Origin: Cellulomonas cellasea
Lineage (GTDB): Bacteria > Actinomycetota > Actinomycetes > Actinomycetales > Cellulomonadaceae
Length of the DNA: 64,000 bases
Reading direction: 5' to 3'
NCBI RefSeq assembly: GCF_006538745.1
Contig: NZ_BJLR01000017.1
Span: forward strand, 232,706 to 296,705
This document shows, in pieces, positions 25,853-33,468 of the stretch. The first letter of the stretch is position 1, and every line of letters starts with the position of its first letter. The notes below the pieces were generated by a model. That model was not told the DNA's origin. It saw only the letters and a program-made list of their open reading frames with translations, and searched no databases. The position numbers were made by a program, and so were the translations under genes.

Positions 25853-26821
25853 ATGCAGTCCACGCTCGTGCTCGCAGCGTTCACCACGGTGTGCGCGCTC
25901 GCGCTGCTGGCGCACAGCCTCGTCCGCCGGTTCGTCCGGGACGCCGTGCGCCGCACCGCGCTCCAGGTCGACCTCCCGCTCGACGAGGCGACCGAGCGGC
26001 TCGTCGTGGGGCGGTTCCGGCGCCGCGAGCGCTGGGCCGGGACCGGCGCGCTGCTCGGCGGGCTGCTGCCGCTGGCGTTCCTGCTGCCGGGGGACGACGG
26101 CGCCGCGCTGCTCGGCGCGACGGGCGGCGACCTGCGCGGGTTCGCGGTGCTCCTCGGCTTCTTCGCCGGCACCGCCGCCGGGCTCGGCCTGCTCGCCTGG
26201 CGCGAGACGATCCGCCCCGTCGACGAGCCCGGCCCGCGGGTCGCGCGCGCGAGCGTCCCGGTCGTCGAGGACTACGTCACCCCGCACGAGCGGCGGGGCG
26301 CGTGGGTCCTCGCCGGGGCGGGCGTCGCCGTCACCGCGTGGGCCGGGCTGCGGGAGGGCCCCGGTCTGCCGGGGGCGCTCGTCGCGCTCGGCATCGCCGT
26401 GCCCGTCGCCGCCGTCGTCGTGACCGAGGTGCTCCTGCGGCGCCTCGTGGCGGCCCGCCAGGCGGCGACGACCCCGCTCGCGCTCGCGTGGGACGACGTG
26501 CTGCGCGCCCGCACCGCCCGGGACCTCGTGACCGTGCCGCTCACCGCGGGCGCGTATCTTCCGCTCGTGATCACGTCGCGTGCCGAGGCGGTCGGGAGCC
26601 TGCCCGACGGCGTCTCGCTGGTCCTGGTGCTCGCGATGCTCGTCACGGCGGGCGTCAGCGCGCTGCTCGACCCGCGCGGGCACGTGCGCCGCCGCCTGTG
26701 GCCGCAGCCGCCCGCCCCGTCCGTCGCCCCACCGTCGGTGACGCCACCGTCCGGCCCCGCGTCGCCGGCCGCCGGTCCCTCGGTCCCCGGCCCGCGGCCC
26801 GGGGCCGCCGGGGCGCTGTGA
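25853..26821 (+). CDS. Polytopic membrane protein co-encoded with a GntR regulator
   Basis: A 322-aa protein with about seven hydrophobic segments, including LAAFTTVCALALLAHSLV at the start, LLGGLLPLAFLLPG, FAVLLGFFAGTAAGLGLLAW and ALVALGIAVPVAAVVVTEVL. A charged stretch (RPVDEPGPRVARAS) and a Pro-rich tail from residue 285 are cytoplasmic by prediction. I recognise no named family. The ATG follows a GGAGGAG site. The stop overlaps the GntR start (TGATG). Membrane proteins paired with YtrA-type regulators often belong to cell-envelope stress responses; this is inference. Confidence 0.8.
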   Translation: MQSTLVLAAFTTVCALALLAHSLVRRFVRDAVRRTALQVDLPLDEATERLVVGRFRRRERWAGTGALLGGLLPLAFLLPGDDGAALLGATGGDLRGFAVLLGFFAGTAAGLGLLAWRETIRPVDEPGPRVARASVPVVEDYVTPHERRGAWVLAGAGVAVTAWAGLREGPGLPGALVALGIAVPVAAVVVTEVLLRRLVAARQAATTPLALAWDDVLRARTARDLVTVPLTAGAYLPLVITSRAEAVGSLPDGVSLVLVLAMLVTAGVSALLDPRGHVRRRLWPQPPAPSVAPPSVTPPSGPASPAAGPSVPGPRPGAAGAL

Positions 26822-27174
26822 TGCTCGTCGTCGACCCCGCGTCGCACGTGCCGCCCTACGAGCAGGTGCGCAGCCAGCTCGCGGCGCAGGCGGAGGAGGG
26901 CACGCTCGCGCCCGGGCACCGGCTGCCGACGGTGCGCCGCCTCGCCGACGACTTGGGCCTCGCCGTCAACACCGTCGCGCGCGCCTACCGCGAGCTCGAG
27001 CAGGCCGGGGTCGTCGAGACGCGCGGGCGGCTCGGGACGTTCGTGGCCGTGCGCGGCGCGGACCGCGAGCGGGAGGCGTCGATCGCCGCGCGCGAGTACG
27101 TGCGCCGCACGCGCGAGCTCGGGCTCTCGGTCGAGGACCTCGTGCGCGTCGTCCGCCGGGAGGCGGAGGCCTGA
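26821..27174 (+). CDS. YtrA-subfamily GntR transcription regulator
   Basis: A 117-aa regulator. The wHTH covers residues 10-75: PPYEQVRSQLAAQAEEGTL, LPTVRRLADDLGLAVNTVAR and YRELEQAGVVETRGRLGTFV. The short C-terminal helical tail (~40 residues) is the YtrA type, without an effector-binding domain. It overlaps the membrane protein gene by one base and likely represses its own operon through the TTTGT/ACAAA repeats around 25777-25811. Confidence 0.92.
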   Translation: MLVVDPASHVPPYEQVRSQLAAQAEEGTLAPGHRLPTVRRLADDLGLAVNTVARAYRELEQAGVVETRGRLGTFVAVRGADREREASIAAREYVRRTRELGLSVEDLVRVVRREAEA

Positions 27175-27378
27175 CGTCGGGCGGCGTGCTGCGCCCGAGG
27201 GCGGGGCGCGCGTGCGCAGGGTCGACGTCAGGCGGCTGCCGGCGGCCGGGGGACCACGAGGCGTGCCTACGCCCGGGCGTCGCCGGGTGGCCGGGTGGCC
27301 GACGACGGCTGGGCGGCCGTCGCGCGCACGCGGCGCTCGCGCTCCCGGGGCGCCGTCAGGCCGTGGCGGCGCCCGCGG

Positions 27379-28116
27379 TCACGCGGCCGGGGCGAGGTGC
27401 GCGACGGCGGCGCGCTCGGGCAGCCGCAGCTCGTGCATCGCGCCGAGCAGCACCCGGTTGAACGCGGCGGGTGCGTGGCTGTTCACGTCGTGCCCCGCGC
27501 GCGGCACCACGGTGAGCCGGGTCCCCGGGCGGGCGCTGACGTAGCGGCGCTCGTCGAGGCGCAGCGGGTCGCGACGCCCGTTGACCAGCCACACCGGGAC
27601 GTGCACGCGGCGCAGGTCCGAGAGCGGGGAGTACCCGCGCACCGCCGCGAGCATGTCCGTCACGACGTGCCACGTGCCGCCGCCGATCCGCAGCGCGCCC
27701 GTCACGTGGTGCGCGAGCCGCCGGTACGCGCCGAGCGGCTTGCCGCGCAGCTCCGTCGAGCAGCCCGCGAGCAGCACGCCCGCGAGCTTGTGCGGGTGAC
27801 GCGCCGCGTACGCGAGCGACATGTAGCCGCCCAGCGAGAGGCCCACGAGCAGCGGCGGGACGTCGCAGGACGCGACGGCGTCGTCGATCGTCGCGAGCGC
27901 GCCGGAGAGCGTGAACCGCTCGTGCGCGCGCAGGCCGTGGCCGGGCAGGTCGACGGCGATCGTGCGGTGGCCGTGGCGGCTGAGCGCGCTGACCTGGTGC
28001 GTCCAGATCGCGGACGACGTACGGACACCGTGGACGAGGACGACGGGACGCGTGATGGGGGGCTCTTCTCGGAGAGGCGCGCGGCGGTGCGCGGGGGAAA
28101 CGGGGCCGATCTCCAC
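27379..28116 (-). CDS. Alpha/beta hydrolase
   Basis: A 245-aa hydrolase if the GTG at 28116 is used. VVLVHGVRTSSAIW is the oxyanion loop; GLSLGGYMSLAYAARHP holds the nucleophile Ser; VWLVNGRRDPLR the acidic residue; PRAGHDVNSHAP the His. The start is uncertain: no clear ribosome site is visible and the first ~20 residues are not conserved-looking. It is divergent from the PurN-like gene with a 75-bp gap. Substrate unknown. Confidence 0.85.
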   Translation of the reverse strand: MEIGPVSPAHRRAPLREEPPITRPVVLVHGVRTSSAIWTHQVSALSRHGHRTIAVDLPGHGLRAHERFTLSGALATIDDAVASCDVPPLLVGLSLGGYMSLAYAARHPHKLAGVLLAGCSTELRGKPLGAYRRLAHHVTGALRIGGGTWHVVTDMLAAVRGYSPLSDLRRVHVPVWLVNGRRDPLRLDERRYVSARPGTRLTVVPRAGHDVNSHAPAAFNRVLLGAMHELRLPERAAVAHLAPAA

Positions 28117-28178
28117 GGTAACCCCGGGCGTCCGTGAACGGGGGGTGAACTGCCTCACGCCGGGCGGCGGCCGGTCCC

Positions 28179-28184
28179 TAGGGT
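28179..28184 (+). promoter_or_regulatory. -10 box of a leaderless promoter for the PurN-like gene
   Basis: TAGGGT lies 7 nt before the ATG at 28192. Confidence 0.5.
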
Positions 28185-28191
28185 GGTGCGC

Positions 28192-28824
28192 ATGTCGGAT
28201 CCCGCAGGCCCGCCCGTGCGCATCGCGATCCTCGGCTCGGGGGCCGGGACCACGGCCGCCGCCGTCCTGGACGCGACCCGGACCTCGGCCGACGCCGACG
28301 TGTGCCTCGTGATCAGCAACAACAGCGGGGCCGGCGTCCTCGAGCACGCCCGGACCCGCGGCGTCGCGACCCTGCACCTCAGCGGCCGCACCCATCCCGA
28401 CGCGGGCGAGCTCGACGCGGCGATGGCCGAGGCGCTCGCCGCCGGCGGGACCGAGCTCGTCGTGCTCGCGGGGTACATGAAGAAGCTCGGGCCGCGGGTG
28501 CTCGCGGAGCACGCCGGCCGGGTCGTCAACACGCACCCGGCGCTGCTGCCCGCGTACGGCGGGACGGGGATGTACGGCGACCGGGTCCATGCGGCGGTGC
28601 TCGCCGACGGCGCGACCGTCACGGGGGCCTCCGTGCACGTCGTCACGGCGGAGTACGACGAGGGTCCGGTGCTCGCGCAGCGGCAGGTGCCCGTCGAGCC
28701 GGACGACGACGTCGAGAGCCTGCGCACGCGCGTGCAGGCGGCCGAGAAGGAGCTGCTGGTGGCGTGGCTCCTGGGGTACTGCGCGGCCGAGCGGCGCGGC
28801 TCGACGGACGACGCGGGCCGCTGA
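28192..28824 (+). CDS. PurN-like phosphoribosylglycinamide formyltransferase
   Basis: A 210-aa formyltransferase fold. IAILGSGAGTTAAAVL is the nucleotide loop; SNNSGAGVLEHAR matches the PurN pattern. The catalytic Asn and His are in VVNTHPALLP and the Asp in the SVHVVTAEYDEGPVLAQ segment. After HPALLP the sequence is AYGGTGMYG, where E. coli PurN has GLHTH, so it belongs to a divergent branch. It is not beside other purine genes, so a paralogue with another formyl acceptor is possible. Role in purine synthesis is likely but unproven. Confidence 0.8.
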   Translation: MSDPAGPPVRIAILGSGAGTTAAAVLDATRTSADADVCLVISNNSGAGVLEHARTRGVATLHLSGRTHPDAGELDAAMAEALAAGGTELVVLAGYMKKLGPRVLAEHAGRVVNTHPALLPAYGGTGMYGDRVHAAVLADGATVTGASVHVVTAEYDEGPVLAQRQVPVEPDDDVESLRTRVQAAEKELLVAWLLGYCAAERRGSTDDAGR

Positions 28825-28829
28825 CGGCG

Positions 28830-28861
28830 CCGGCCGCCCGGGACCGCCGGGCCGCGGCCGG
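28830..28861 (+). terminator. Possible terminator after the PurN-like gene
   Basis: CCGGCCGCCCGG and a near-complement with a 3-nt bulge (CCGGGC-CGC-GGCCGG) lie 6 bp after the stop. They could form a bulged GC hairpin between convergent genes. No T-run. Confidence 0.35.
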
Positions 28862-28901
28862 AGGGTGCCCCGGGCGGGGCGGCTCCTCCCGTGCGGTCGC
28901 G

Positions 28902-31900
28902 TCAGGTCTCGTCGAGCAGCCCGCGCCGGTGCGCGAGCGTCGCGGCCTCGGTGCGCCCGGACGCCCCGAGCTTGGCGAGCAGGTTCGACACGTGCACGCT
29001 CACGGTCTTGGCGCTGATGAAGAGCTCCTCGCCGATCTGCCGGTTCGACAGCCCGCGGGAGACGAGCCGCAGCACCTCCACCTCGCGTGCGGTCAGGACG
29101 TCGGACCCGGGCCCGCGCACCCCGGGCAGGTCGAGCCGCCCGCGGCGCGCGAGGTCCCGGACGGCGCGCGCGAGCGGCTCGGCCCCCATCGCCTCGGCCT
29201 CGGCGAGCGCGACGCGCAGGCGCTCGGTCGCCGCCGCGCGGTCGCCCGCGTCGAGCAGCGCACCGGCCCAGCGCCACTCGCACCGGGCGACCTCGTAGCG
29301 GTACCCGTACGCGTAGGCGTCGCGAGCCGCCTGCCACAGGGTGGGGTCGTCGGCCCCCAGCAACCGCGCGTGCTCGGCGTGCGCGCGCGCGAGCCACGCC
29401 CGGCCCTCGGGCCCGAGCCGCCCGCCGCGCGGCCGTCCGCGCTCGGCGACCCGCGTCGCGCGCGCGAGCAGCGCGGTGCCGTGCTCGACGAGGGCCGTGG
29501 CGTCGCCCCCGACGAGCCGGCGGCCGTGCGCGTCGTCGGCGAGCGCGGCGATCGTGAGCGCCGCGAGCCAGATGGCGCCGAGGAACGTCTCGCTCCACGT
29601 GCGCCCCAGGTGGTCGATGAGCCGCTGGCCGACCGACGCCGCCTCGTCGACGTCCCCCGCCCAGGTCAGCGCGTCGATGAGGCAGCCGCCGCTGAGCAGC
29701 GCGATCTGCGCGTCGCGCTCCCAGCCCGGCTCGAACGCGCGGCCGCGGGCGACCGCGTCCGCGTCCCCGCGGGCGACCGCCGCGTACAGCCCGACCGCCG
29801 CCATGAGCCCCGGCTGGAGCTCGATGAGCGGCTCGCTGCCGAGGCGCGGGGGCGTGAGGTCGCCGAGCGCGTAGCGGACGAGCTCGCCGAAGAAGCGCAG
29901 CGCGACGCCGAACTCCGTCCAGGCGAGCCCCGTCGCCGCGGACTCGTCGAGCCCGCGCGCGAGGACGCGGGACGCCTCCGCGAGCTGGCCGTCGTAGTAG
30001 AGGGTCGTCGCGAGGTTGTACGTGCAGCGCTGCGCGGTCACGAGGTCGCCCGCGTCGCGCGCCCGGCGCTCGGCGGTCGCGAGCAGCTCCGCGGCGTGCG
30101 CGGGGTCGTCGACGACGAGCACCGCGAGGGTCGCGAGCGCGTCGGACTCTGCGGCGGCCTCGCCGTGCTCCCGCGCGACCTCGACGGCCCGGGTGGCCGA
30201 GACGCGGGCGTCGTCGTCGCGGTCGGCGGTGAGCGACGCGCGGGCGTGCGTCGCGAGCACCCACGCGAGCTGACGCGGCTCGGGGTCGTCCTCGAGCGCC
30301 TGGGCCGCGTGGCGCAGGGCCTCGAGCTCGTGGTCCGCCGCGAGCAGGTGACGTGCGAGCGCGGTGCGCAGGGCGACGCGGCGGCGCGGGTCGTCCTCGG
30401 CTGCCGCGACGGCCTCCCGCGCGAGCGTGATCGCGCGCTCGACCTGCCCGGACCGGCTCGCCGCGTCGGCGGCCCGCTCGAGGACGTCGACCCGCTCGGC
30501 GCCCACGAGGGCCTGCGCGTCCGGCACCGACTCCCACAGCCGCAGCACCGTCTCGAGGTGCCGCAGCTCCTCGGCGGGCGCGAGCACGCACGCGGCGTCC
30601 TGCGCGGCACGCCACGAGCCCTCGACCGCGACGGGCAGGTCGTGCGACTCGAGCGCGTGCACCACGAGGCGCGAGAGCGGCCCGAGCGACGGGTCGGCGC
30701 GCAGCGCCCGGAGGTAGGCACGGTGCAGCGCGACCTGCTCGCCGGGCAGCAGGTCGGTGTACACGGCCTCGGCGAGCAGCGCGTGCCGGAACGCGATCCG
30801 CCCCTCCTCGCCCACAAGCACGTGGTGCGCGACCGCCTCCCGGAGCGCGTCGTCGAGCGACAGCGACCCGAACCCCGCCTCCCGGTCCGCCGCGACGGCC
30901 CGCAGCAGCGGCTCCGTGACCCGGCGTCCCGCGACGGACGCGATGCGCGCGAGCTGCTGGACCGCCGGGTCGAGGTGCTCGAGGCGTGCGCGCAGCATGT
31001 CCGCGAGGGTCCACGGCAGCGTCTCCGGCCCCGACCGCGTGTCGAGCAGCTCCTCCGCGAAGTACGCGTTGCCCTCCGAGCGCTCGGCGACGCGGAGCAG
31101 GTCCGCCTCGGGCAGCGGGTGCCCGACGAAGGCCGTCGCGAAGTCGCGCAGCTCGTCGCGCGTGAAGGCGGGCAGGTCGATGCGCTCGACGCGCGGGTGC
31201 CGGGACATCTCGGCGAGCATCGGGCGCAGCGGGTGGCGCCGGTGCAGGTCGTCGGTCCGGTAGCTCGCGACCACGAGGAGGTGCTCGTCGCGCAGGCGCG
31301 CCACGAGGAAGCGCAGCACGTCCCGGCTCGACGCGTCCGCCCAGTGCAGGTCCTCGATCACGAGCAGCAGCGGCGCCCCGGGCCGGCCGACCGCGCCGAG
31401 CACCGCGGCGATGCCGTCGAACAGCTGGAGCCGGCCCGCCTGGTCCTCGCCGGGCGCCGGGTCGCGCGCGTCGTCCGGCGGCGCCCCCTGCTCGCCACCG
31501 GCCCGACCGCCGCCCGCGCCGTCCTCCGCTGCGCCGCCCGCAGGCCCCCCGCTCGTACGGCCACCGACCGCGGCGCCCGCGAGCAGCCCCGCGCCGCGCC
31601 GCGCCGGCACGAGCCGCGTGAGCACGGGCCGCGCGTCGACCGCCGGCTCGACGACCTCCGGGACCTGGTCCCGCAGCCGGGCGAGCGCCTCCGCGAACGG
31701 CAGGTACGGCAGGCCGATCTCGCCGAGGTCGACGCAGTGCACCGTCACGACCGTCGCGCCCGCCTCCTCGGCGAGCTCGGCGGCACGGCGCAGCAGCCGC
31801 GTCTTGCCGACCCCGGCGTCCGCGCCCAGCAGCCCGGCGCCGGGCTGCCCCGCACCGGCGCGGTCGAGCGCGTCCGTGAGCCGCCGGACCTCGTCGGCCC

Positions 31901-31937
31901 GGGCGACGAACGGGGTGGTCATCGCGCTGCGTGCCAT
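28902..31937 (-). CDS. LuxR-family LAL regulator (AAA ATPase + LuxR HTH)
   Basis: A 1011-aa regulator of the large ATP-binding LuxR type. The ATPase module has Walker A GADAGVGKTRLL near residue 38 and LLLVIEDLHWADASSRD near 195. A Gly/Ala-rich insert occupies about 110-165. The central 600 residues are helical TPR-like repeats. The C-terminus has the LuxR HTH: LTAREVEVLRLVSRGLSNRQ, then ISAKTVSVHVSNLLAKLG. LAL proteins (MalT-like) bind a small inducer and activate nearby or distant genes; the inducer is unknown. The ATG at 31937 is preceded by CAGGAT at 7-nt spacing; a second ATG is at 31922. Confidence 0.92.
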   Translation of the reverse strand: MARSAMTTPFVARADEVRRLTDALDRAGAGQPGAGLLGADAGVGKTRLLRRAAELAEEAGATVVTVHCVDLGEIGLPYLPFAEALARLRDQVPEVVEPAVDARPVLTRLVPARRGAGLLAGAAVGGRTSGGPAGGAAEDGAGGGRAGGEQGAPPDDARDPAPGEDQAGRLQLFDGIAAVLGAVGRPGAPLLLVIEDLHWADASSRDVLRFLVARLRDEHLLVVASYRTDDLHRRHPLRPMLAEMSRHPRVERIDLPAFTRDELRDFATAFVGHPLPEADLLRVAERSEGNAYFAEELLDTRSGPETLPWTLADMLRARLEHLDPAVQQLARIASVAGRRVTEPLLRAVAADREAGFGSLSLDDALREAVAHHVLVGEEGRIAFRHALLAEAVYTDLLPGEQVALHRAYLRALRADPSLGPLSRLVVHALESHDLPVAVEGSWRAAQDAACVLAPAEELRHLETVLRLWESVPDAQALVGAERVDVLERAADAASRSGQVERAITLAREAVAAAEDDPRRRVALRTALARHLLAADHELEALRHAAQALEDDPEPRQLAWVLATHARASLTADRDDDARVSATRAVEVAREHGEAAAESDALATLAVLVVDDPAHAAELLATAERRARDAGDLVTAQRCTYNLATTLYYDGQLAEASRVLARGLDESAATGLAWTEFGVALRFFGELVRYALGDLTPPRLGSEPLIELQPGLMAAVGLYAAVARGDADAVARGRAFEPGWERDAQIALLSGGCLIDALTWAGDVDEAASVGQRLIDHLGRTWSETFLGAIWLAALTIAALADDAHGRRLVGGDATALVEHGTALLARATRVAERGRPRGGRLGPEGRAWLARAHAEHARLLGADDPTLWQAARDAYAYGYRYEVARCEWRWAGALLDAGDRAAATERLRVALAEAEAMGAEPLARAVRDLARRGRLDLPGVRGPGSDVLTAREVEVLRLVSRGLSNRQIGEELFISAKTVSVHVSNLLAKLGASGRTEAATLAHRRGLLDET

Positions 31938-32131
31938 GCCCCCGATCCTGGCAGGTGCCACCCACGGCCCGGCCGCGCCCCGGCGGCCGTGCGTGCCCGC
32001 GTCCGGGTGCCGCGCTGGTCGGCCACGGCCGGCCCCCGCCGCCCCGCCCCGCCCGAGCGCGACGCCGCGCGCAGCCGCTCGGCCCGGTAGGCCACCTCGG
32101 CGTCGAGCGCCGGTCCCCACATCGCGTTCAT
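31919..32131 (-). CDS. Small protein upstream of the LAL regulator gene
   Basis: A 70-aa protein. Residues 1-25 (MNAMWGPALDAEVAYRAERL) look structured and resemble short proteins common in actinobacteria; the remainder is Arg/Gly/Ala-rich. The ATG has a good ribosome site (GAGAGGGAG, 6-7 nt upstream). Its last 19 bp overlap the LAL start, so translation could be coupled. It may be a real small protein or a leader peptide. Confidence 0.6.
   Translation of the reverse strand: MNAMWGPALDAEVAYRAERLRAASRSGGAGRRGPAVADQRGTRTRARTAAGARPGRGWHLPGSGAWHAAR
31945..31950 (-). promoter_or_regulatory. -10 box of a leaderless promoter for the LAL regulator
   Basis: CAGGAT on the minus strand lies 7 nt before the ATG at 31937, inside the small upstream gene. 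Confidence 0.4.
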
Positions 32132-32185
32132 GACTGCTCCCTCTCCGTCGGCGGGACCCGCTCCCGCACGACCTCCACGCTGGTC

Positions 32186-32289
32186 CTGAGGGGGGTGCGG
32201 CCGGATCGGTCGGTCGACCGGTCGTGCGCACGGGATCGCGGCTGAGGAGCCTCTGAGGTACCTCAGACGGGACCCGCGCACGCCTGAGG
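32186..32289. promoter_or_regulatory. CTGAGG repeat cluster with a 16-bp perfect palindrome
   Basis: The motif CTGAGG occurs at 32186, 32242, 32253 and 32284, and its complement CCTCAG at 32261. Two of them make the perfect palindrome TCTGAGGTACCTCAGA (32252-32267). A separate palindrome CGGTCGACCG sits at 32211-32220. The cluster lies in the 246-bp gap between the small gene/LAL regulator (-) and the HAD gene (+). Confidence 0.55.
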
Positions 32290-32365
32290 CCCCGGCTCCG
32301 GCGGTCGCCCGCCACCTGTGCCGGCGCCGCGACCAGCCGGTTCGGCCCCGGCGCGCGGCCCGTGA

Positions 32366-32371
32366 CACCCT
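32366..32371 (+). promoter_or_regulatory. -10 box of a leaderless promoter for the HAD gene
   Basis: CACCCT lies 6 nt before the ATG at 32378; weak match. Confidence 0.35.
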
Positions 32372-32377
32372 CGGGTC

Positions 32378-33073
32378 ATGCCCCTGTCGACCGCCGCCCC
32401 GGGTTCCGTGCTGTTCGGAGGTGCGACGTTCGACGCCGTGCTCTTCGACATGGACGGCACCCTCATCTCCTCGCTCGCCTCGGTCATGCGGAGCTGGACG
32501 CGGCTCGCGCACGAGTTCGCGATCGACGACGTGCGCGTGCGCGAGTTCCGGTTCCACGGCGTGCCGGCGCGGGACATCGTCGACACCCTGCTCGCCGCCC
32601 GCGAGCCCGAGGAGCGCGCCCGGGCGCTGCGCCGCATCGTCGAGCTCGAGGTCACCGACACGGGCGACATCGAGGTGCTGCCCGGCGCCGCGGAGGCGCT
32701 CGCCGCGCTCGCGGGCACCGGGCGCAGCGCGATCGTCACGTCGTGCGACCGGACGCTCGCGTCGGCCCGGCTCGCGGCCACCGGGCTCGCGGTCCCGGAG
32801 GTCGTGGTGACCGCAGACGACGTGGCGCGAGGCAAGCCCGACCCCGAGCCGTACGTGCTCGGCGCGCAGCGGCTCGGCGTCGACCCCGCGCGCTGCCTCG
32901 TCGTCGAGGACGCCGCCGCGGGGCTCGACTCGGGCCGCGACGCGGGTGCGGCGACGCTCGCGCTCGCGACGCAGTCCCACGGCGACGCGCTGACCGCCGA
33001 CGTCGTCGTCCCCGACCTCGGCGCCGTGCGCTTCGAGGTGTCCGGGGCCGGCGTGCGCGTCCTCGCCGTCTGA
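32378..33073 (+). CDS. HAD-family hydrolase
   Basis: A 231-aa phosphatase of HAD subfamily IA. Motif I is LFDMDGTLISS with nucleophile Asp24 and Asp26. A helical cap follows (residues 35-95). Motif II is SAIVTSCDRTL, and motif III/IV are VARGKPDPEPYVL and LVVEDAAAGLDSG. These resemble sugar-phosphate phosphatases such as the GlxR/YfbT group. The next gene starts 31 bp downstream. Substrate not assignable. Confidence 0.92.
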   Translation: MPLSTAAPGSVLFGGATFDAVLFDMDGTLISSLASVMRSWTRLAHEFAIDDVRVREFRFHGVPARDIVDTLLAAREPEERARALRRIVELEVTDTGDIEVLPGAAEALAALAGTGRSAIVTSCDRTLASARLAATGLAVPEVVVTADDVARGKPDPEPYVLGAQRLGVDPARCLVVEDAAAGLDSGRDAGAATLALATQSHGDALTADVVVPDLGAVRFEVSGAGVRVLAV

Positions 33074-33104
33074 CCCGCCGCCCGACCGGACCGGCCGCCC
33101 CGAC

Positions 33105-33428
33105 GTGCCCTCGTACCGCGTGACGCTCGGCGTCGGGCTCCTGCGCGGGTCGACGGCGCCCGAGGACGTGCTGCCCGCCGCCGCGGGCGCGGCCCGCGCG
33201 CTCGCGACCGTCGAGGCGTACGACCTCGGCGTCGTGCGCGGGCGCGCCCGCATCACCGTGCGGTTCACCGCCGACGACGACCCCGCCGCGCTGCACGTCG
33301 CCGGGGCCGTGACCCGCACCGTCACGGACCTCGCGACCGTCGACGGGCCCCAGGTCACGCGCCGCTGGGGCAGCCGCTGGTACCCGCTGCGCGCGGACGG
33401 CCGGATCCCGAGGCCGCCGGTCGGGTGA
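33105..33428 (+). CDS. Hypothetical 107-aa protein
   Basis: A small soluble protein with an alternating beta/alpha pattern (SYRVTLGVGLLRG; ARITVRFTADDDPAALHVAG; VTRRWGSRWYPL). No family recognised. GTG start 31 bp after the HAD gene; probably co-transcribed with it. Codon use is typical of the neighbourhood, which supports it as a real gene. Confidence 0.7.
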   Translation: MPSYRVTLGVGLLRGSTAPEDVLPAAAGAARALATVEAYDLGVVRGRARITVRFTADDDPAALHVAGAVTRTVTDLATVDGPQVTRRWGSRWYPLRADGRIPRPPVG

Positions 33429-33456
33429 TCCGCCCCCGCAGGCGGCCGACCTGCGC

Positions 33457-33462
33457 CAGGAT
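33457..33462 (+). promoter_or_regulatory. -10 box of a leaderless promoter for the RDD gene
   Basis: CAGGAT lies 6 nt before the ATG at 33469. Confidence 0.45.
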
Positions 33463-33468
33463 GACCGG

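Noticed and set aside
27175..27378. A gene or RNA in the 204-bp gap after the GntR gene.
   Set aside because: Frames there are short, Arg/Gly-rich and lack ribosome sites; no tRNA-like fold was seen.
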